Shown here piece after piece: positions 19,101-31,100 of a stretch of 64,000 nt of DNA (its first letter is position 1; every line of letters begins with the position of its first letter). The translations under genes and the position numbers were made by a program. The stretch spans positions 1-64,000 of the forward strand of contig NW_022148545.1 in the NCBI RefSeq assembly GCF_901933205.1. Reading direction: 5' to 3'. This DNA comes from Camarhynchus parvulus. Taxonomy: Eukaryota > Chordata > Aves > Passeriformes > Thraupidae. The notes beneath the pieces were generated by a model, which was not told the DNA's origin, did no database searches, and saw only the letters and a program-made list of their open reading frames with translations.

Positions 19101-22100
19101 TTTGGGTCATTTTTGTTCCGTTTTTGGGTCACTTTGTGCGTTTCTGGGCCCCCAGGCTGCTTTTGGGTCACTCTGGCTGTTCTGGGTCACTTTTTGCCGT
19201 TTTTGTGCCATTTTTGGGTCACTCTGTGTATTTTTGGGTCACTTTTGCCGTTTTTTGGCCGTTTTTGTGTCACTCTGTGTATTTCTGGCTCTTTTTGGGT
19301 CATTTTGTGCCGTTTTTGGGTCACTTTTTGCGTTTGTGGCCCCCAGGCTGCTTTTGGGTCACTCCGTGTATTTCTGGCTGGTTTTGGCTCACTTTGTGCC
19401 GTTTTTGGGTCACTTTGTGCCGTTTTTGGGTCACTTTGTGCCGTTTTTGGATCACTTTGTGCCGTTTTTGTGCCCCCAGGCTGTTTTTGGGTCACTTTGT
19501 GCCATTTTTGGCCGTTTTTGGGTCACTTTTTGCCGTTTTTGGCCGTTTTTGGGTCACTTTTTGCCGTTTTTTGGCCGTTTTTGGGTCACTTTGTGCCGTT
19601 TTTGGCCCCCAGTTTATTTTGGGTCATTTTGTGCGGTTTTTTGGGATTTTTCCGGGGTTTTTGGGTTTTTTGGATTTTTTGCGGTTTTTGGCCCTAGGCT
19701 GCTTTTTGACTTTTTCACGGATTTTTAAAAATTTGTATGGATTTTTGCGGGATTTTCTTGAAAGGTTCTGATTTTTCAGGATTTGGGATTGGGGTTGAAA
19801 TTTGGGGGTTGGGGCGTGGAGGAGGCGTGCCGGCTGCTCTGCGAGCACCTCTGCGACATGAGCCCCCAAAATAACGTGGTGAGAGGTTTGGGAATTTATC
19901 TGGGAAATTTGGGAGTTTTTGGGGATTTTTGGGATTTTTTTCAGGGGTTTTTTGGGATTTTTTAGGATTTTTTGGGGATTTTTTAGATTTTTTTTGAATT
20001 TTTAAAGGATTTTTTAAAAATTTCGTTTGGATTTTTGGGGGATTTTTTTGAAATGTTTTTCTGATTTTTTCAGGAATTTTTGGGGATTTTTGGGGGATTT
20101 TTTTGGTGATTTATTTGGGGATTTTTTGAAAATTTTTGGGGGGTTTTGGGGTGTGGAGGAGGCGTGCCGGCTGCTCTGCGAGCACCTCTGCGACATGAGC
20201 CCCCAAAATAACGTGGTGAGAAATGTTGGGAATTGATTTGGGAAATTTGGGAGTTTTTGGGGATTTTTGGGATTTTTTCAGGGGATTTTTTGGGTTTTAT
20301 TTGGATTTTTTAGGATTTTTTGGGATTTTTTTTTGAATTTTTAAAGGATTTTTAAAATTTTTATTTGGATTTTTCTGGGATTTTTTTTGAATTTTTGAGG
20401 GATTTTTTTGGGGTCCTGTTGGGGATTTTTTGGGGATTTTTTTTGGGGGGGGTTGGGGGATTATTGGGGGGTTGTTTTGGGGTTATTTTGGGGTTTTTGA
20501 TGGGACATTTTTGGGGTGGTTTTGGGGGATTCTTGGGGGGCGGTTTTGGGGTTATTTTGGGGCGGTTTGGGGGATTGTTGGCGCGGTTTTGGGGTTATTT
20601 TGGGGTTATTTGGGGTTATTTTTGGGCGGTTTGGGGTTATTTTGGGGTTATTTTTGGGTTATTTTTGGGGGTTATTTTGGGGTTATTTTGGGGTTATTTT
20701 TGGGCGGTTTTGGGTTATTTTGGGGTTGTTTTGGGGGATGATTGGGGGGTTATTTTGGGTTATTTTGGGGTTATTTTTGGGCGGTTTGGGGTTATTTGGG
20801 GTTATTTTGGGGTTATTTTTGGGTTATTTTGGGCGGTTTGGGGTTATTTTGGGGTTATTTTGGGTCAGTTTTGGGGTTATTTTGGGGGATGATTGGGAGG
20901 TTATTTTGGGGTTATTTTAGGTTATTTTGGGGTTATTTTGGGGTTATTTTGGGTTATTTTTGGGCGGTTTTGGGTCAGTTTTTGGGTTACTTTGGGTTAT
21001 TTTGGGGGATGATTGGGGGGTTATTTTGGGGTTATTTTGGGGTTATTTTGGGTCGGTTTTGGGTTATTTTGGGTTATTTTTGGGCGGTTTTGGGTCAGTT
21101 CTCCCCGCCGTGTCCCCCCGGGCAGGGGCAGCGTCCCTGTGACCTGGCGGACGAGGAGACGCTGCCGCTGCTGGAGGAGCTGCAGCGGCGCCAGATCCAC
21201 GTGAGCCCCCAAAACGCACAGATTCACCCCAAAAACTGCACAGAAAATACCCCAAAAACTGCACAGAAATCACCCCAAAAACTGCCCAGAAATCACCCAA
21301 AAACTGCCCAGAAATCACCCCAAAAACTGCACAGAAATCACCCCAAAAACTGCCCAGAAATCACCCCAAAAACCGCACAGAAATCACCCCAAAAACAGCA
21401 CAGAAATTACCCCAGAAATGCACAGATTCACCCCAAAAACTGCACAGAAATCACCCCAAAACTGAACAAAATTACCCCAAAAACTGCACAGAAAATACCC
21501 CAAAAACTGCACAGAAATCACCCCAAAAACTGCACAGATTCACCCCAAAAACTGCCCAGAAAATACCCCAAAAACTGCACAGAAATCACCCCAAAAATGC
21601 ACAGAAATCACCCAAAAACCGCGCAGAAATTACCCCAAAAAATGGAAAGATTCACCCCAAAAAGTGCACAGAAATTACCCAAAAACTGCACAGAAATCAC
21701 CCCAAAAATGCACAGATTCACCCCAAAACCACAGAAATTACCCCAGAAATGCACGGATTCACACCAAAATGTGCAGATTCACCCCAAAACTGCCCGGATT
21801 TACCCCAAAATCACCCAAACCCCCCCAAATGCTCCAATTCAGACCAAAATCACCCAAATTCACCCCTAAAACGCCTCAAAACCACACGGATTTAGCCCAA
21901 ACACCCCAAATTCAGAACAAACACCCCAAATTCACCCCAAAACCCCCCAAATCACCCCAAAATCCCCCAAAATCCCCCAAAAATCCCAAATTCACCCCAA
22001 AATCCCCCAAATTCACCCCAAAATCCCCCAAATCACCCCAAAATCCCCCAAAAATCCCAAATTCACCCCAAATTTTGCCCCCCTCACCCCCCCCAACTCC

Positions 22101-25100
22101 TCCCAAAAGGCCCCGCCAAATCCTCCCCAAAATCCCCCAAATCAGAAGACCCGGGGCCACCCCCAAAATCCCAAATTCACCCCGAAATTGTGCCCCTCCC
22201 CCCCGGGCCACTCCCCGCAGGCCCCGCAAACCACCCCAAAATCACCCTGAAGATCCCCAAAAATCCGGAGGCAAAATCACCCCAAAAATCACCCTGAAAA
22301 TACCCCCAAAATCCCCAAAAATCCCCCCCAAAACACGGGAATTACCCCCAGCAATCACCGACGGTGAAAACCAGCCGCAAAATCACCCCCAAAAATCACC
22401 CAAAAAAACCCCCAACGAAAATCACCCCCTAAAAGTACCCCTGAAACAACGAATCCCCCAAAAATCACCCCCAAAACGGCAAAATCACCCCAAAAATCAA
22501 CCCTGAAACACCCGGAATTACCCCAAAAATCACCCCCCAAAACTGCCAGAAAATACCCCCCAAAAATCTCCCCAAACCGGCAAAGTTATCCCAAAAATTA
22601 CCCCCCCAAAACCACCCCAAAAACCACCTGGAATTACCCCAGAAATAACCCCTGAAAATAGCCCCAAAATAGCCCCCAAAACCCCCAGAAAATACCCCCC
22701 AAAAATCCCCCGAAACCGGCAAAATTACCCCAAAAAATCACCCCCAAAACACCCGGAATTACCCCAAAAATCAGCCCCCACAACCGGCAAAATCACCCCA
22801 AAAATCACCCCTAAAAATCCCCCAAAACCCCCAGAAAATACCCCCCAAAACCCCCCGAAACCGGCAAAATCACCCCAAAAATCACCCCAAAATACCCCAA
22901 AAAACGCAAAATTACCCCCCAAAAATCCCCAAAAACCCAGAAAAACCAAAAATCCCCAAACCGAAAATCACCCCCTAAAAATCACCCCCAAAAACCCGAA
23001 TTACCCCCAAAAACTCCCCAAAACCCCCAGAAAATACCCCCAAAAATCCCCCCAAAACACCCGGAATTACCCCAAAATTACCCCCAAAAACCCCCAGAAA
23101 ATACCTGCCAAAAATTCCCCAAAACCAGCAAAGTTATCCCAAAAATCACCCCCCAAAAACCCCCCAAAACTGCCAGAAAATACCCCCCAAAAATACCCCA
23201 GAATCAGCAAAATTACCCCAAAGATACCCAAAAAATAACTCAAAAAATTACCCCCAAAAATCCCTCAAAAATACCCCCCAAAACCCCCGAAATTACCGCA
23301 AAAAAATCCCAAAAATACCCCCAAAACCCCCAGAAAATACCCCCAAAAATCTCCCAAAACCGCCAAAATCACCCCAAAAATCACCCCTGAAATTACCCCA
23401 AAAAATCCCCCCAAACCTCCCAAAATTTCCCCAAAAATACCCCAAAAAAATCCCGCCCAAAAAACCCCAAAAACCTCCCCAATCCCCCCCTTGGACTCCT
23501 AAAATCCTCTTTTTTTTTTTTTCCCAAAATCCCCGATATTTTGCCCAAAATGAACTTTTATTTTCCTGTAATTTCCATTTTTGCCCAAATTTGCCGTTTT
23601 TCGCCCCAGAATCTCGGTGTCGCGCCGCAGCTCCCGGGAGAAGCCCCCAAATCCCCATTTCTGCCCCTAAAATCCCCGGTTTTTCGCCCAAACCGAAGTT
23701 ATATTTTTCTCTATTTCCGTTTTTGCCCAAAATCTCGGTTTTTCGCCCCAGAATCTCGGTGTCGCGCCGCAGCTCCCGGGAGAAGCTGACGCTGCTGCAG
23801 GCCCGGGAGCGGGTGGGGGAGGGGGCGCTGCCCCCCCCCCTCAGCCCCCCGGGCGGGGGCGGGGCCGAGAGCGACGAGGGCGGGGACAGCGAGGGGGAGG
23901 GGCCGGAGGGGGAGCCCCGCCCACCGCGGGCCCCCCCACAGCCGGGGGTAGCGGGGCGGAGGGGAGGGGCCGGAGGGGGAGCCCCGCCCACCGCCGGGGG
24001 AGCCCCGCCCACAGCCGGGGGGTGAGCGGGGGGCGGGGCCGGAGGGGGAGGGGCCGGAGGGGGAGCCCCGCCCACAGCCGGGGGAGCCCCGCCCACAGCC
24101 GGGGGGTGAGCGGGGGGAAAATGGGGAAACTGGGAAATTGGGAAAAATGAGGGAAAACAGGGAAATTGAGAAAACGGGGAAATTGAGAAAATGGGGAAAA
24201 ATGGGGAATTTGGGGGAAAAACTGGGAAATTGGGGAAAATGGGGAAATTGGAAAAAATGGAGAAAAAACTGGGAAATTGGGGAAAAACGGGGAAATTCGG
24301 AAAAATTGGGGAAAACTGGGAAATTGGGAAAAATGGGGAAATTGGGGAAAAACAGGGAAATTCGGAAAAATTGGGAAAAACCGGGAAATTGGGGAAAAAC
24401 TGGGAATTTGGGGGGAAAACGGGGAAATTGGGAAAAATGGGGAAAAAACGGGAAATTGGGGAAAATGGGCAAATTGGGGGAGAAGCGGGAAATTGGGAAA
24501 AATTGGGGAAAACTGGGAAATTGGGAGAATTGGGGAAAATGGGGAATTTGAGTGGAAAAAAGTGAATTTTGGGCGGGAAATTTTGGTTTTTATTTGTGGG
24601 TCTCTCAGGAGGGGGCGTGGTCTCTCACCGCCCCTCCCCCCTCCCCAGATCCCCCCGAGGCTCCGCCCCCCAACGGCCCCGCCCCCCCGCTGCCGGTAAG
24701 GCCCCTCCCCCTCCCTCCATTCCGGGGCAAAGGGGCGGGGCCCGGGCGTGGCCCCGCCCCCACCGCCCCCCCAGCCCCCCCCCGGGGCTCTCTGCAGGTC
24801 CGGCTCCCTGGGGGCGTGGCCAGGCCCCGCCCGGGACACGCCCCCCGCCCAGGCCCCGCCCCCCGTGCGCCGCTCCGCCTCCTCCCCGCGCCTGCAGGCT
24901 CCGCCCACGGTGAGACCACGCCCCATTCTGGTTTAGACCACGCCCCTTTGTGTGCTCGGCCACGCCCACTTACGGCCCCTCCCCCCGCAGGGTCCGGAGC
25001 CCCCGGCCGCCCCTCCCCCACCCAGAGACCCCCCAGGTGAGAACGGGGGAGGGGGAAAATGGGAGGGGCTTAAAATTCAAAAGGGGCGGGGCTTAGAAGG

Positions 25101-28100
25101 GTTTAAAATGGGGAGGGGTTTGAAAGAGGGAGGGGCTTAAATCAGGGAGGGGCTTAAAAGTAGGAGGGGCTAAAATGGGGAGGGGCTTTAAATGGGGAGG
25201 AGTTTAATTTGGGAGGGGCTATAAGGGGAGGGGCTTTTCTAGGGGGAGGGGTTGAAGGGGGCGGGGCTGACGCTGGTGCCCCCCCCCCAGCCCCCGCCCG
25301 CCCGCCGCCCCCCGGGACCCCCCCGAGCCGAGGGTGCGCAGGTGAGGCCCCTCCCCCACCCCGGGACCCCCAAAACCGCCCCAAAAACCTCGGTGGGGTC
25401 CTCAGAATTCTCCATTTCTGAAATCTCCCCAAAATCCCCTGAAATTCCCCCAAAACTGCCCCAAAATCCCCTCAAATCCCCTCAAATTCCCCAAACTGTC
25501 CCAAAATCCCCTCAAATTCCCCCAACCCCCCCTAAAATCCCCCAAAATCCCCCAAAATCCCCATTTCCTTCCTCAAACCCCCCAGAATTTGCTTTTTTCT
25601 CCCCAAAACCCCCAAAATCCCCTCAAATCCCCCAAACCCCCCCCCACACAAAAACCCCGATTTTTCTTTCCGTTACTCCCCAGAAATCTCAGTTTTACCC
25701 CCAAATCATTGGTTTTCCCCTGCACGCACCAAAATCTGATTTTTTCTTCCCCAAACTCCCCTCAAACCCCCCAAAATCCCCATTTTCCCCCAAAACGTCC
25801 CCAAAATCCCATGGGATCCCCCAAGAATCCCGTGTTTCCTCTCCATGGCTGGGATTTGGGGGATTGTCCCAAAATCGCCGTTTTTTCCCCCAAATCCCGC
25901 CCAGGCCGTTCCAGCCCCCAGCCCGGGACGAGGAGTCGGAGTCGCAGCGCAAAGCGCGGAGCCGCCTGATGCGGCAGGCGCGGAGAGCGACACAGGTGGG
26001 ACCCGAAACTGCCAAAATCACCCAAAAACTGCCCCAAAACTGCCCAAAATCACCCCAAAAACTGCCCCAAAAACTGCCAAAATCACCCCAAAACGACCCA
26101 AAATCACCCCAAAAACTGACCCAAAAACTGCCCCAAAACTGCCCCAAAATCACCCAAAAACCTGACCCAAAAACTGCCAAAATCACCCCAAAAACTGACC
26201 GAAACCTGCCAAAATAAAAACACCCCCAAAACCCCAAAACCCGCCCCAAAATCACCCAAAAAACTGCCCCAAAAACTGCCAAAATCACCCCAAAAGCTGC
26301 CTAAAAAATGACCCAAAAACTGCCAAAATCACCCCAAAAACCGACCCAAAATCACCCCAAAAACTGCCCCAAAAACTGCCAAAATCACCCCAAAAAACTG
26401 CCCCAAAAACTGCCAAAATCACCCCAAAAAGTGCCCCAAAAACTGCCAAAATCACCCCAAAAACTGCCCCAAAATCACCCCAAAACCCAACCCAAAATCA
26501 CCCAAAAAACTGCCCCAAAAACTGCCAAAATCACCCCAAAAACATCCCTGAATTCACCCCAAAACCTGCCCAAAAAATGACCCAAAATCACCCCAAAAAC
26601 TGCCCCAAAATCACCCAAAAACTGCCCCAAAAACTGCCAAAATCACCCCAAAAACCGACCCAAAAACTGCCAAAATCACCCCAAAAACCGACCCAAAATC
26701 ACCCCAAAACCCGACCCAAAATCACCCCAAAACCCGCCCCAAAACCTGCCCAAAAACTGCCCCAAAACTGCCCCAAAATCACCCAAAAACCTGACCCAAA
26801 AACTGCCAAAATCACCCCAAAAACTGCCCCAAAAACTGCCAAAATCACCCCAAAAACTGCCCCAAAAACTGCCAAAATCACCCGAAAAACATCCCTGAAT
26901 TTAACCCAAAACCTGCCCAAAAACTGACCCAAAAACCGCCCCAAAATCACCCAAAAAAGGGCCCCAAAAACTGCCAAAATCACCCAAAACTGCCCCAAAA
27001 TCACCCCAAAACCTGCCCCAAAACTGCCAAAATCACCCCAAAAACTGACCCAAAATCAACCAAAACCTGCCCAAAAACTGCCCCAAAAACTGCCCCAGAA
27101 TCACCCCAAAAACTGCCCCAAAATCACCCTGATGAGGCAGGCGCGGAGAGCAACCCAGGTGGGACCCAAAAACTGCCAAAATAACCCCAAAAACTGCCCC
27201 AAAATCCACCCTAAAAACACCACAAAATCCTCCCTAAAAACATCCCAAAGTCACCCCCAAAAAGCCCCAAAATTACCCCAAAATCCCCCCAAAAACTGCC
27301 CCAAAATCCCCCCAAAAATGCCCCAAAATCCACCCTAAAATCCCCCCAAAAACTGCCCCAAAATCCCCCCAAAAACTGCCCCAAAATCCACCCTAAAAAC
27401 ACCCCAAAATCCCCACAAAATCACCCCCAAAAAGCTCCAAAATTACCCCAAAACTGCCCCGAAATCCCCCCTAAAAACACCACAAAATCACCCCCAAAAA
27501 GCTGCAAAATTTCCACAAAATCCCCCCCAAAACTGCCCCAAAATCCACCCTAAAACCGCCCCAAAATCCCCACAAAATCCCCCCAAAAATGCCCCAAAAT
27601 CCACCCTAGAAACACCACAAAATCACCCCCAAAAAGCTCCAAAATTACCCCAAAAACTGCCCGAAAATCCACCCTAAAAACACCCCAAAATCCCCCAAAA
27701 CTGCCCCAAAACGTCCCCGATTCACCCCAAAATCCCCGTGACCCCTGAATGACCCCAGGGCGTGACCCTGACGGAGCTGAGGGCGGCGGAGCAGGGGATT
27801 GGCCGAGCCGCCGAGGGGCGTGGCCAGGAGCAGCCAATCAGGGACGAGGGCGGGCGGGAGCCGGCCGTGAGTGTTTGGGGAGAATTCGGGGAAATTTGGG
27901 GAAATTTGGGGGAAATTTGGGGAAATTTGGGGGGAAATTTGGGGAAATTTGGGGGAAATTTGGAGAATTTGGGGGAAATTTGGATAATTTGGGGGGAATT
28001 TCTGGAAATTTGGGGGATTTGGGGGAATTTTGGGGAGAATTTCAGGGATTTTGGGGGGATTTGGGAAAAATTCGGAGGAATTTGAGGGAAATTTGGGGAG

Positions 28101-31100
28101 AATTCGGAGGCATTTTGTGGATTTTGGGGGGAATTTTGGGGAATTTGGGGTCTCAGGGGGTCCTGAGGGGGATTTGGGGAAAATTTATGGAATTTTGGGG
28201 GAATTTGGGGAAATCTGGGAGGATTTGGGGGGATTTTGGGGTTTTTTGGGGAAAGTTCGGGAGATTTTGAGGGAATTTGGTGTTTTGGGGGAATTTCGGG
28301 GATGTTTTGTGGGGGTAATTTTGGGGAGATTTTGGGGGGATTTTGGTGTTTTCTAGGGGAATTTTGGGGATATTTTTTTGGTTGTTTTTGGGTTTTTTGG
28401 GGGGATTTTTGGTGGTTTTTAGGGGAATTTTGGGGATATTTTTGGTGGTTTTTGGGGAATTTTTGGGGGAATTTTGGTATTTTTTAAGGGAATTTTAGGG
28501 ATATTTTTGGTGGTTATTTTTGGTGTTTTTGGGGGATATTTGGTGGTTTTTAGGGGAATTTTGGGGATATTTTTGGTGGTTATTTTTGGTGTTTTTTGGG
28601 GGGAATTTTGGTGTTTTTTGGGGGGATTTTGGGGGGTAATTTTGGTATTTTTTAGGGGAATTTTAGGGATATTTTTGGTGGTTTTTGGGGATATTTTTGG
28701 TGTTTTTTGGGGGGATTTTTGAGGGAATTTTTGTGGTTTTTGGGGTCTCTCTCCCCTTCCTCACCTCCCCCCAGGACCCCCCCCGGCTCCCCGCCCCCCC
28801 CGCCCAGGTGCCCCCAGGTGGGTCCGGCCCCTCCCCCACCGCGGCCTCGGAGAGCAACGGGCCCGAGGAGGCCCCGCCCCCCCCCAGGTACGGGGGCTGG
28901 GGGGTTTGGGGGGTCCTGGGGGGTCCTGGGGGATTTGGGGGAACCTGGGGGGGGTTTGGGGGGTCCTGGGGGGGTTTGGGGGGTCCTGGGATGGTTTGGG
29001 GGGTCTGCGGTGACTTTGGAGAAATTTGGGGGAATTTTTGAGGGAATTTTGGGGGGTCCTGGGTTGGTTTTGGGGGGGTCTGGGGTGAATCTGGGGGTCC
29101 CGGGGTGAATTTTGGGGGTTCCTGGGGATTTTGGGGGGGATTTTGGGGGTCCTGATGTGATTTGGGGGGGATTTTGGGGGTCCTGATGTGATTTGGGGGG
29201 GATTTTGGGGGTTCCTGGGGGGATTTTGGGGGTCCCGTGGTGCCTCTGGGTGGATTTGGGGGAAATTTTGGGGTCCTGGGGTGAATTTGGCGGAATTTTT
29301 GGGGGGGTGTGGTGGAATTTTTGGGGGGAGTTTGGGGTGGGGGGGAATTTGGGGGGTCCTGAGTTGGTTTGGGGGGCGCTGGGGAGAATTTTGGGGAAAA
29401 TTTTGGGGTCTTGGGGTGAATTTTGGGGATGTCTGGGATGATTTGGGGGAAATTTGGGGGAATTTTGGGGGTCCTGGGATGATTCCCAAGCCTCCCCTCC
29501 CCCACAGCCCCGCCCCCGCCCCGCCCCCCAACGGGCTCCGCCCCCCGCCGGCCCCGCCCTTCGATTACCAACAGGTGAGGGGGAGGGGCTTGGGGAGCTC
29601 CCCAAATTCGGGGATTTCGGGGGGATTTTGGGCGTCCGGGCGGAATTCGGGGAGAAATTTGGGGAGAAATTTGGGGAGAAATTTGGGGTTTGGGGGATTC
29701 GAGGGGCGTTTGGGGAATTTGGGACAGTTCGGGCAGATTTTGGGGGAATTCTGGAGATTTTGGGGAACTTCAGGGAGAATTTGGGGATTCTGGGGGGATT
29801 TGAAGGATTTTGGGGTTAAATTTGGGGATTTGGGGGGATTTGTAGGATTTTGGGGTTAAATTTGAGGGAATTTTGAGATTTTGGGGGCACTTGAAGGATT
29901 TTAGGGTTAAATTTGGGGATTTGGGGGGATTTGAAGGATTTTAGGGTTAAATTTGAGGGAATTTGGGGATTTTGGGGGGATTTGAACGATTTTGGGGTTA
30001 AATTTGGGGATTTGGGGGGATTTGAAGGATTTTAGGGTTAAATTTGGGGATTTTGGGGGTAATTTTTGGGGGTAATTTTGGCATGGGGGAGGGGATTCTG
30101 GGGCTCCCTGAGTTCGGGGGGGGGTCAGGTGGGACCTGCCCCTCCCCCCCCCCTGCCCCCCCCCCCAGCTGTTCCAGGAGCTTTGGGTTGAAAACGAGCG
30201 GATTCGGGAGCAGCTGCAGGAGGCGGAGCTGGCGCTGACCCAGAGCCGGCTGGAGCTCGAGAGGGTCACTCAGGTCAGGGGTCACGCCGGGGTCACGCCG
30301 GGGTCACACGGGGGTCACACGGGGGTCACCCACGTCAGTCGTCACTCAGTGGTCACTCAGTGGTCACTCAGTGGTCACTCATGGTCACTATCACTCAGTG
30401 GTCACTCAGCATCACTCATGGTCACTCTGGGTCACTCTGGGTCACTCTGGGTCACTCTGGGTCACTCAGGGTCACTATCAGTCATTGGTCACTCAGGAGC
30501 ACTCATGGTCACTCAGGGTCACTCAGTGTTCACTCAGGGTCACTATCAGTCATTGGTCACTCATTGGTCACTCAGGAGCACTCATGGTCACTCTGGGTCA
30601 CTCTGGGTCACTCAGGGTCACTCAGTATCAGTGGTCACTCAGTGGTCACTCAGTGGTCACTCGGTGGTCACTCGGGTCACAGGGGTCACTCAGGTCAGCG
30701 GTCACTCATTGGTCACTCAGATCAGCGGTCACTCATTGGTCACTCAGTGGTCACTCAGGATCACTCATGGTCACTCTGGGTCACTCATTGGTCACTCAGT
30801 GGTCACTCATTGGTCACTCAGTGGTCAGTGCCCAGCGCTCACTCCCTCCCGGGCGGGCCTCAGTGGTCACTCGAGTGGTCACGAGTGCCCAAAACCCCCC
30901 AAAACCACCCCAAAACCACCCAAAACCACCCAAAAACCACCCCAAAACCACCCAAAACCACCCAAAACCACCCAAAAACCACCCAAAACCACCCAAAACC
31001 ACCCAAAAACCACCCCAAAAACCCCCAAAACCACCCAAAACCAAAAAAACCACCCCAAAACCACCCAAAACCACCCCAAAAACCACCCCAAAACCACCCC

